Assembly (NCBI RefSeq): GCF_902460355.1
Contig: NZ_CABPTO010000001.1
Span: forward strand, 558,001 to 622,000
Length of the DNA stretch: 64,000 nucleotides
Reading direction: 5' to 3'
From: Streptococcus sp. Marseille-P6264
GTDB taxonomy: Bacteria; Bacillota; Bacilli; Lactobacillales; Streptococcaceae
Shown: positions 57,868 to 64,000 of the stretch, piece by piece
Layout: the number at the start of each line of letters is the position of its first letter
Position numbering within the stretch: position 1 is the stretch's first letter
Notes under the pieces: generated by a model
What the model saw: the letters and a program-made list of their open reading frames with translations, nothing else
Database searches by the model: none
Told to the model about the DNA's origin: nothing
Translations under genes and position numbers: made by a program

Positions 57868-59185
57868 CTTTTACCTCAACTTGGACTTGACCATCCCGCA
57901 TGAGAATGGTCAGCTGGTCCTTCTCCTTGATATCCTGACTGGACTCGATTACTGTTTCATTTTTTTGAATAATAGCATAGCCCCGCGCCACAATGCGACT
58001 GGTATCCAGCATGAGTAGCGCATCTGACAGCCGTTTGGCTTCAGCCACCTTATGATCATAGATCACTGCCATATTGCTACGCAACAAGCGCTCTTGCTGC
58101 TGAACCTGCTCCTGATAGCGCTGCACCTGCCGCAGAGGTGACAAAGATTCCAAGCGATGCTGGAGAATCTTGACCTGCTGGACTTCTTCACTATAATATT
58201 CGCGAATTTTTTGCTTTAAACGCAGATTAAGCTGGTCTATCTTTTGCAGATAGCCATCATAAAGTCGCTCTGGCTGCCGAAAAATAACAGAGGAAGCCAG
58301 CTTGTGCAATCGTTCCCGCTGGTAAGCCAGTCGATTTGAAACTGCATTGGACAGGCGATTCTGCTGCTGGCTCAAATGCCCCAGAAGATCCAGCTTGGTG
58401 ACTGGCGTGGCCAATTCCGCTGCTGCTGTGGGGGTTGCTGCACGTCGGTCTGCCACAAAGTCAGCCAGAGTCGTGTCTGTTTCGTGCCCCACGCTGGAAA
58501 TGATCGGAATCCGAGACTCAAATATGGCTCGCACCACCACTTCCTCATTAAAAGCCCAAAGATCCTCGATGGACCCGCCGCCCCGACCAATAATCAAAAC
58601 ATCCAAATCTTCTCGCTCATTGGCTCGACTGATATTAGTAGCTACCTCGGTGGCCGCTCCTTCGCCCTGAACCTTGGTCGGATAAAGCAGGATATCCACG
58701 CCTGGAAAACGGCGGCTGACTGTCGTGATGATATCTCGGATGACAGCCCCGCTAGGACTGGTCACCACCCCAATTTTCTTAGGAAATTGAGGTAAGGGCT
58801 GTTTAAACTTATCTTGGAAAAGACCTTCTTCTCCCAGCTTTTTTTTGAGCTGCTCGAACTGAACAGCCAAGGCGCCAATGCCGTCTGGCTCAGCCTTTTC
58901 AATGACAATCGAATAGGAACCACTTGGCTCATAGAGCTGCACGCGACCAATGACATTGACCTTCATGCCCTCTTCTAGTTCAAAACCAAGCTTTTTATAA
59001 ACACCTGACCAGATAGTCGCCTGAATCACTGCCTTCTCATCCTTAAGGGAAAAATACTGGTGATTGGGGCGCTTGCGAAAATTGGAGACCTGACCTGTCA
59101 GATAAACCCGCTCCAAATAAGGATCTCGGTCAAACTTCATCTTCAGATAACGGGTCAAAGTAGAAACCGATAAATAATCTGGCAT
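57845..59185 (-). CDS. xseA: Exodeoxyribonuclease VII large subunit
   Basis: XseA is the catalytic subunit that degrades single-stranded DNA from both ends. The 446 residues have an N-terminal OB fold (1-100, [24 protein letters not shown]), the catalytic domain with [31 protein letters not shown] near 230-260, and a C-terminal coiled coil. GGGAGCGAC precedes the ATG. It heads the operon xseA-xseB-ispA-tlyA-argR-recN, in which every junction overlaps or is very short. Confidence 0.97.
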   Translation of the reverse strand: MPDYLSVSTLTRYLKMKFDRDPYLERVYLTGQVSNFRKRPNHQYFSLKDEKAVIQATIWSGVYKKLGFELEEGMKVNVIGRVQLYEPSGSYSIVIEKAEPDGIGALAVQFEQLKKKLGEEGLFQDKFKQPLPQFPKKIGVVTSPSGAVIRDIITTVSRRFPGVDILLYPTKVQGEGAATEVATNISRANEREDLDVLIIGRGGGSIEDLWAFNEEVVVRAIFESRIPIISSVGHETDTTLADFVADRRAATPTAAAELATPVTKLDLLGHLSQQQNRLSNAVSNRLAYQRERLHKLASSVIFRQPERLYDGYLQKIDQLNLRLKQKIREYYSEEVQQVKILQHRLESLSPLRQVQRYQEQVQQQERLLRSNMAVIYDHKVAEAKRLSDALLMLDTSRIVARGYAIIQKNETVIESSQDIKEKDQLTILMRDGQVQVEVKDVKRQKI

Positions 59186-59225
59186 GTCGCTCCCTTTCTA
59201 TTTTCTAGTATTTGCCGTAACTTTT

Positions 59226-59231
59226 ATTATA
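59226..59231 (-). promoter_or_regulatory. -10 element of the xseA operon
   Basis: TATAAT 41 bases before the xseA ATG. ACTGAC, a weak -35, lies 16 bases further upstream. Confidence 0.6.
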
Positions 59232-59287
59232 CCAAAAAATGGAGGAAGTCAGTGCTTCCAAGTTCCCAATTTTCATGATAAAAATCA

Positions 59288-59512
59288 CTAAGATTTTGTA
59301 CTTTCCTTAATAATTTGATACATTTCAATGCGCAACTGTTGCGCAATGAATTCTAAGGTTAGTAAACTAGGAATCGAATCGCCCGCCTCAATACGAGCTA
59401 GCTGTCTGACCGTCAAACGAGTCTCATCTTCACACAGCAATTCCCTTGTCATTTTACGTTGTTCCCGCAGTTCTCGAATTTTTTTCCCAATTGCTACTTT
59501 TAGCTCTGACAT
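59288..59512 (-). CDS. Stand-alone HTH protein resembling the ComR DNA-binding domain
   Basis: This 74-residue XRE-type helix-turn-helix protein, MSELKVAIGKKIRELREQRK onward, includes MTRELLCEDETRLTVRQL and RIEAGDSIPSLLTLEFIAQQL. The pattern G-x2-I-x3-RE...M-x-RE-x-LC...LTVRQL-x-RIE-x-G-x-S-x-PSL is what ComR-type (RRNPP) regulators carry in their first 70 residues. The peptide-binding TPR domain of about 220 residues is wholly absent, and the frame stops cleanly. It could be a true minimal regulator, a dominant competitor for operators, or a degenerate remnant. GGAAAG precedes the ATG. Confidence 0.85.
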   Translation of the reverse strand: MSELKVAIGKKIRELREQRKMTRELLCEDETRLTVRQLARIEAGDSIPSLLTLEFIAQQLRIEMYQIIKESTKS

Positions 59513-59576
59513 GGCACTTTCCGCACTTATCCTTTTCTACTAGTTTTTATACTTTTAACTCTCATACTTTGTTTTT

Positions 59577-59616
59577 ATTATAGCACAAAAAAGTTTTCTA
59601 TCGTATTAACTTTTTT
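59577..59616 (-). promoter_or_regulatory. Promoter and inverted repeat upstream of the HTH gene
   Basis: A -10 TATAAT (59577-59582) is preceded, over the -35 area, by an inverted repeat of AAAAAAGTT and AACTTTTTT (59587-59616, 12-base spacer). The position suits an operator for self-regulation, but no ComR box (GACAT-ATGTC) is seen. Confidence 0.5.
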
Positions 59617-59698
59617 AATATATATTTAAAAAATAGATCATGTGAAAAAGAAGAAAAATCCTAGTTTTTCCCAGTCGGGACAAGATTCCCAAAATCAC

Positions 59699-59728
59699 AA
59701 AAAGAGACTCGGATTTTTCCAAGCCTCC
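59699..59728 (-). terminator. Terminator after nnrD
   Basis: GAGGCTTGGA pairs with TCCGAGTCTC (two mismatches), followed by TTTTTG on the minus strand. Confidence 0.8.
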
Positions 59729-59734
59729 CAAGAT

Positions 59735-60577
59735 TTATTGACTAAAATTTTTCATCCAAGTTGAAATTTGTTGACTCAATTCTGTCGGTAACACCACATA
59801 AACTTCTTTGGCTAACTCATCCGCAATGGCTGAATGCAAGTAGGTCGCAGCTGTTACTCTTTCAAAAAGTGAAACCTGCTCAAATTGACCGGCAAAGCCG
59901 GCAATCATTCCTGCCAAGGTATCTCCCATACCGCCAGTTGCTTGATAGGGGCCACCAACCTGCAGTTGATAAACATCCTTTTCCCCACTCTGAAAAACTC
60001 GCGTTCCGTTCCTTTTCTGTACAACTAGAGTCCCCTTAGGAAATTGGTCAACAGCCTTTTGACTAGATTTCTCGTCCTGTGACTCGATGGGCAAGCCAGA
60101 CAAGCTTTCCCATTCTTTCTGGTGAGGGGTAAAAATTGTCTGGGAGTTTGGAAAAGGCAGAGCTTGCTTGGCAAAAAGCGAGGTAGCGCCCCCATCCATA
60201 ATCAAGATTTGTTGCTTGTTTACAAGCTGTAAAACCAACTGCAGCACCGATTTCCCTAAAGAATTTTCAGCCAAACCCGGTCCGATTAAAATAACAGTAG
60301 CCTTGCGGATCTGCTCCATCAGCCGCTCTTGCTCCCACAAATCAAAGGCCATAGCCTCTGGCAAATGAGCATGGAGGGCGGGAATATTTTCCCGTTCAGT
60401 TGCAACAGTCACCAAACCAGCTCCGCTCCTTACTGCGGCCAAAGCAGCCATGATAATAGCCCCTCCGTAAGGATAGGTCCCACCAATCAATAGCAAACGA
60501 CCATAGTCACCTTTATGACTGTCTGGCGATCGATTTATAATAACCTTTTTCAAAAGCCTGTCACTGACTAGTTTCAT
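59735..60577 (-). CDS. nnrD: ADP/ATP-dependent (S)-NAD(P)H-hydrate dehydratase
   Basis: NnrD repairs hydrated NADH and NADPH. This ribokinase-like protein of 280 residues has HKGDYGRLLLIGGTYPYGGA near 21-40, VILIGPGLAENSLGK near 96, FTPHQKEWESL and the catalytic Asp in GGPYQATGGMGDTLAGMIAG near 218-237. The epimerase domain (NnrE) is not fused here, in contrast to the fused proteins of some bacteria. It is monocistronic. Confidence 0.94.
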   Translation of the reverse strand: MKLVSDRLLKKVIINRSPDSHKGDYGRLLLIGGTYPYGGAIIMAALAAVRSGAGLVTVATERENIPALHAHLPEAMAFDLWEQERLMEQIRKATVILIGPGLAENSLGKSVLQLVLQLVNKQQILIMDGGATSLFAKQALPFPNSQTIFTPHQKEWESLSGLPIESQDEKSSQKAVDQFPKGTLVVQKRNGTRVFQSGEKDVYQLQVGGPYQATGGMGDTLAGMIAGFAGQFEQVSLFERVTAATYLHSAIADELAKEVYVVLPTELSQQISTWMKNFSQ

Positions 60578-61059
60578 CTTTGATCCTCTATAGCCATTTA
60601 AATGTTTCCAAAAACCAATATTACCCGCTCAAGCACATTAAGCAAAGAAATTTAACTGCCATTTTCTATCCCTCATAAGCATATCTTTATTGAATTCTAG
60701 TTGCGTAAGAGAACAGTGTTGAGGCCAACAAAAAGCATTATCTTTTTTCACTTCAAAATCAAAAGCTAAAATGACTCTCCATCTCACCAGTTACCGCTAA
60801 TACGTATATCCTATACTTTGACAATTTTTTCCGAAATTTCCATTCTTCATTTCGACCCGAGCAATTTTTCTTCTCCCATATTTTACCATATTTTCGCTCG
60901 ATACTTAAAATGAAGAAACCGATTCAGAGAAAAGGCCGTTTGAAACTATTATATTGCTTACTACCACAGCACTTAAAAAATGGAAACTTCCATCAAAGAA
61001 AACTATACCACGAAACTCTAGTCTAATCTAAAAAAACAGCGGATTTTTAAAAACATTCA
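60578..61059. other. Intergenic stretch without identifiable gene
   Basis: About 480 AT-rich bases between nnrD and the hairpin array. A 38-codon open frame at 60910-61026 on the plus strand has no ribosome binding site and looks like chance. No promoter pair, RNA gene or repeat could be supported. Confidence 0.6.
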
Positions 61060-61339
61060 GTTACCACTGCAACTCTTTGCTTGTAACCAAAAACGGCTAT
61101 CGGCTCATCCAAATAAACAAATTTATCTTGAAAACAAAAAAGGTCCAGTGGACCTTTTCTAAATGTTAAGTTACTACCGTAACTTTCTATCAACAACCTA
61201 AAAATGTCTCCCAGACATTTTGAAGAAAACTCTGTTTTCTTTATCTGCAACTTAAAAAGGTCCAATGGACATTAATAAACGAAAACTCGCTCTCGCGAGC
61301 TCCCATCTGCAACCTGAAACAATCCACCGGATTGTTTCA
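61060..61339. repeat. Hairpin array downstream of livF with constant linkers and variable arms
   Basis: At least seven hairpins lie in 280 bases. They are GTTAC/GTAAC with nested GCAA/TTGC (61060-61087), AAAAGGTCC/GGACCTTTT (61138-61158), AAGTTAC/GTAACTT (61168-61185), AAAATGTCT/AGACATTTT (61201-61221), GAAAAC/GTTTTC (61225-61239), CTCGC/GCGAG (61286-61299) and TGAAACAATCC/GGATTGTTTCA (61315-61339). A partial GGTCC/GGAC lies at 61259-61270. A linker of the form ATCTGCAACCTG recurs at 61189, 61243 and 61305, each directly before a hairpin. The last hairpin contains the livF stop codon. The linker is like the ATCTGCAACCT found in repeats of S. pneumoniae. Confidence 0.85.
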
Positions 61340-62047
61340 GCCACCTAGATATGCTTTTCGGACTTCGTCAGAAGCGAGAAGTTCTTGGCCTGTTCCAGAT
61401 AGAACAATTTTTCCTGTTTCAAGAACATAACCACGGTCTGCGATAGAGAGTGCCTTGTTGGCATTTTGCTCGATCAAAAGCACAGTTGTACCCTGCTTTT
61501 GAATATCTTGGATGATGTCAAAGATTTCTTGGATGAAGATAGGAGCCAGCCCCATTGACGGCTCATCCAAGAGTAAGAGTTTAGGCGTAGACATGAGCGC
61601 TCGGCCCATAGCTAGCATCTGCTGCTCACCACCAGATAGAGTCGCTGCATCTTGGTTCTTACGCTCTTCCAAGCGTGGAAAACGAGAGAAGACCTTTTTG
61701 AGATTGGCTTGGTTCTCTTCACGATTTTTCTTAAGAAAAGCTCCCATTTCAAGATTTTCCAAAACGGTCAAACCTGGAAAGATATGACGGCCTTCTGGAA
61801 CTTGCGAAAGCCCCGCAGCTACAATCTTTTGAGCAGGCACTTTTTGAATTTCATTGCCTAAAAATTCAATCTTCCCAGCACTTGGGCGAACCAAACCAGA
61901 GATCGTGCGAAGGATAGTCGTTTTACCAGCACCATTGGCACCGATAAGGGAAACAACCTCTCCTTCGTTGACTTCAAAGCTGACATCACGGACAGCCTGA
62001 ATCATGCCATAGTGGACAGATAGATTTTCAACTTTGAGCATGGACAT
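61337..62047 (-). CDS. livF: Branched-chain amino acid ABC transporter ATP-binding protein LivF
   Basis: This is one of two ATPases of the high-affinity leucine/isoleucine/valine importer. The 236 residues have Walker A SLIGANGAGKTTIL near 33, signature LSGGEQQMLAMGRAL near 137 and Walker B LLLLDEPSMGLAP near 157. The start overlaps the livG stop (TAATG). The stop codon is inside a strong hairpin. Confidence 0.96.
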   Translation of the reverse strand: MSMLKVENLSVHYGMIQAVRDVSFEVNEGEVVSLIGANGAGKTTILRTISGLVRPSAGKIEFLGNEIQKVPAQKIVAAGLSQVPEGRHIFPGLTVLENLEMGAFLKKNREENQANLKKVFSRFPRLEERKNQDAATLSGGEQQMLAMGRALMSTPKLLLLDEPSMGLAPIFIQEIFDIIQDIQKQGTTVLLIEQNANKALSIADRGYVLETGKIVLSGTGQELLASDEVRKAYLGG

Positions 62048-62811
62048 TAGGCTTCACCTCCTAGATAAGCTTCAATAACGCGTTTGTCATTCTTAATCTC
62101 ATCTGGTGTGCCGTGGGCAATCAAGCGACCGTACTCTAGTACGTAGATGCGCTCAGTTACTTCCATAACCAGACTCATATCATGCTCAATCAGCATGATG
62201 GTAATGTTAAATTCATTTTTAATCCGACGGATCAGGGCAGTCAGCTCAGCTGTTTCCTGTGGATTCATCCCAGCAGCTGGCTCATCCAAGAAGAGAATCT
62301 TTGGCTCTGTGGCAAGCGCTCGGACAATCTCCAGACGACGCTGTTGACCATAAGCTAAATTTTTAGCCAAGGTTTCTGCTTCCTTATCCAAGTCAAAGAT
62401 GGCTAGCAATTCCAAAGCTTTCGCTTTCAATTCTTCTTCATTTTTATAAAATGCTGGAAGGCGGAAGAAAGAAGCCAACACGTGAGGTTTATGGTGATTC
62501 CCGAAAGCAATCAATACATTGTCCAACACAGTCAAATCTTTAAAAAGGCGAATATTTTGGAAGGTCCGACTGAGACCCAGAGTCGCAATTTTATAAGGTT
62601 GCTTGCCATTCAGCAAGTGACCATCCAAAGTGACCGTTCCCTCACTCGGCTCGTAGACCCCTGTCAAAAGGTTGAAAAGCGTTGTTTTCCCAGCACCGTT
62701 GGGACCGATAAGACCGACCAGTTCACCCTCGTTCAATTCCAGACTTACATCACTAACAGCTGTCAGTCCTCCGAAATTTTTGGTTAATTTTTTTACTTCA
62801 AGAAGCGCCAT
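62047..62811 (-). CDS. livG: Branched-chain amino acid ABC transporter ATP-binding protein LivG
   Basis: This is the second ATPase of the Liv importer, 254 residues. Walker A is GLIGPNGAGKTTLF near 34, the family insertion is FKDLTVLDNVLIAFGNH, the signature region is LAYGQQRRLEIVRALA near 148 and Walker B is ILFLDEPAAGMNP near 170. The C terminus HGTPDEIKNDKRVIEAYLGG is characteristic of LivG. It overlaps livM and livF by single codons. Confidence 0.96.
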   Translation of the reverse strand: MALLEVKKLTKNFGGLTAVSDVSLELNEGELVGLIGPNGAGKTTLFNLLTGVYEPSEGTVTLDGHLLNGKQPYKIATLGLSRTFQNIRLFKDLTVLDNVLIAFGNHHKPHVLASFFRLPAFYKNEEELKAKALELLAIFDLDKEAETLAKNLAYGQQRRLEIVRALATEPKILFLDEPAAGMNPQETAELTALIRRIKNEFNITIMLIEHDMSLVMEVTERIYVLEYGRLIAHGTPDEIKNDKRVIEAYLGGEA

Positions 62812-63764
62812 TATTCTTTGACCTCCTTATTCTTTTTAAGGAGCTTAGACAAGCTCAATTCCCAAGTACCAAGCAAGCCGCCTGGACGGAAAATCATCAC
62901 CAAGATTAAGGCAAGTGAATAAACGATCATCCGAACGCTTGAGATATCTTGTAAAAGCATATTGAGGATACCCAATACTACTGCCGCAACAATTGCTCCA
63001 GTCATTGATCCAAGGCCGCCAAAAACGACGATAATCAAGACATTGATTGTATTGATAAAGGAATAGTCTTTTGGTACAACAGAGCCAACAAATCCAGCCT
63101 GCAAAGAACCTGCAATAGAAGCCGTAATAGCTCCAAAAACGAAAGCAATGACTTTAATTTTTGTTGTATTGACACCGACAGACTCTGCCGCAATCTCGTC
63201 CTCGCGAACAGACAAGGTGCTACGTCCGATAGGACTGCGGAGGAAGTTAAGAGTCAAAATAGTTGTAATTACAACAAAGACATAAACCAACTGCCAAGAG
63301 GTAAAGTTAGGAATGGATAAGATACCTGCCGCACCATTAGTCAGGTCACCTCCATTGACAATCAGAATCCGGATAATTTCAGAAACACCCAGGGTCGCAA
63401 TCGCCAAATAGTCTCCCTTTAAGCGCAGGGTCGGAATACCAACAAGCAGAGCTACTGCACCTGCAATCACAGCGCCAACCAACATAGCAATAAAGAAAGT
63501 ACCATAGTTTGGAGATTTAGAGCCCATAATAGCTACTGCATAGGCACCAATCGCCATAAAGCCAGCATGCCCAAGCGAGAATTGCCCAGAAAAACCAACG
63601 ATAAGATTGAGGCCAACAGCCAAGATAATATTAATCCCAATCTGCTCAAAGATTTGCAGATAGAAAGGATTGAGAATACCTGTGCTAGCAAGCACTGTCA
63701 GCAATAGGTAACCAAAAAGGATCAGAGCAAGCCATAACGCATTTACTTTTAAATTATTTTTCAT
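62811..63764 (-). CDS. livM: Branched-chain amino acid ABC transporter permease LivM
   Basis: This 317-residue permease has about nine membrane helices. The family signature GFSGQFSLGHAGFMAIGAYAVAIM is near 58-81, followed by the cytoplasmic coupling segment RSPIGRSTLSVREDEIAAESVGVNTTKIK near 180. It starts 3 bases after the livH stop. It pairs with LivH to form the channel. Confidence 0.95.
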   Translation of the reverse strand: MKNNLKVNALWLALILFGYLLLTVLASTGILNPFYLQIFEQIGINIILAVGLNLIVGFSGQFSLGHAGFMAIGAYAVAIMGSKSPNYGTFFIAMLVGAVIAGAVALLVGIPTLRLKGDYLAIATLGVSEIIRILIVNGGDLTNGAAGILSIPNFTSWQLVYVFVVITTILTLNFLRSPIGRSTLSVREDEIAAESVGVNTTKIKVIAFVFGAITASIAGSLQAGFVGSVVPKDYSFINTINVLIIVVFGGLGSMTGAIVAAVVLGILNMLLQDISSVRMIVYSLALILVMIFRPGGLLGTWELSLSKLLKKNKEVKE

Positions 63765-63767
63765 ACA

Positions 63768-64000
63768 TTACACCTTCTCTTTCACATTTTTACCTAGAAT
63801 ACCAGCTGGGCGAACCAATAGAATGATAATTAAGATCGCATACACAATCGCATCACGGAAATCTGACAGTCCAACTGCTGTTGCAAAAGTTTCCAAGAGA
63901 CCGATTACAAAACCACCCAAAGCTGCTCCTGGGATGATACCAATTCCTCCCAAAACTGCCGCAACGAAAGACTTGATACCTGGGGTCATTCCCATCAGTG
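63768..64000 (-). CDS. livH: Branched-chain amino acid ABC transporter permease LivH (5' part outside the window)
   Basis: The last 77 or so codons of a LivH permease are visible. The segment GMTPGIKSFVAAVLGGIGIIPGAALGGFVIGLLETFA and the C-terminal LVRPAGILGKNVKEKV match the end of the family, with three hydrophobic segments. The rest of the gene, and probably a binding-protein gene livJ, lie to the right of the window. Confidence 0.95.
   Translation of the reverse strand, partial: LMGMTPGIKSFVAAVLGGIGIIPGAALGGFVIGLLETFATAVGLSDFRDAIVYAILIIILLVRPAGILGKNVKEKV

Noticed and set aside
59205-59276. 23-codon ORF directly after the ComR-like gene, with an aromatic FWY stretch, where comS would sit
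   Set aside because: It has no Shine-Dalgarno sequence, the xseA -10 lies inside it, and its C terminus lacks the WW or known XIP pattern. Not supported as a pheromone gene.
60910-61026. 38-codon plus-strand ORF in the nnrD-livF gap
   Set aside because: No ribosome binding site or promoter, and no recognisable domain. Expected by chance in this AT-rich stretch.

Overview
The window is a gene-dense, low-GC Gram-positive chromosome segment from a Streptococcus of the mitis/sanguinis type, with S. sanguinis or a close relative such as S. gordonii or S. cristatus most likely. The evidence is the PavA/RqcH, PBP2b, GapN and PerR proteins, a YSIRK/LPxTG surface protein built of SHIRT repeats, the glgBCDA cluster with a paired GlgC/GlgD, T-box leaders and CcpA cre sites. 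Species is inferred from gene content only. Both ends cut genes: pheS at the left and livH at the right. Nearly all genes lie on the minus strand. The plus-strand genes are rqcH/pavA, nrdHEF and one MFS transporter. No tRNA, rRNA, insertion sequence, prophage or CRISPR array was seen.

Layout. 1-2.7 kb: pheS and a TrpX-like solute-binding protein, each behind its own T-box. 2.8-9.2 kb: rqcH/pavA, acetolactate decarboxylase, a PHP phosphatase, a DUF4298 protein, a TPR protein and an AI-2E-type permease. 9.3-17 kb: a structured intergenic repeat, manA, a PAP2 phosphatase, then the glycogen operon glgB-C-D-A with a good promoter overlapped downstream by a cre site. 17.3-21.1 kb: gapN and the PTS genes ptsH-ptsI. 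21.3-25.1 kb: class Ib ribonucleotide reductase nrdH-nrdE-nrdF under two NrdR-like boxes. 25-34 kb: phoH, yozE, cvfB, frr, pyrH, an ABC-2 exporter, corA and prfC. 34-43.4 kb: two YwaF-like membrane paralogues, a NUDIX hydrolase, the wall genes murF, ddl and pbp2b with recR, then gpmA and perR. 43.7-48.5 kb: an OxlT-like MFS carrier, an amidohydrolase, a lipoprotein, HU and DegV. 48.7-52.9 kb: a 1380-residue SHIRT-repeat adhesin stalk. 53-60.6 kb: a metallophosphatase, the overlapping operon xseA-xseB-ispA-tlyA-argR-recN, a tiny ComR-like HTH protein and nnrD. 61-64 kb: the livHMGF branched-chain amino acid transporter.

Most of the window is conserved core metabolism. The most interesting material lies between or beside genes. 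Two intergenic arrays of hairpins (32.17-32.43 kb and 61.06-61.34 kb) have constant linkers or loops but different, self-complementary arms. A tiny ORF with a perfect Shine-Dalgarno sequence and a Trp codon sits between the Trp-type T-box and trpX. A 74-residue protein looks like the DNA-binding half of ComR with no peptide-sensing half. The surface protein has an exact 85-residue repeat period and no large N-terminal binding domain.
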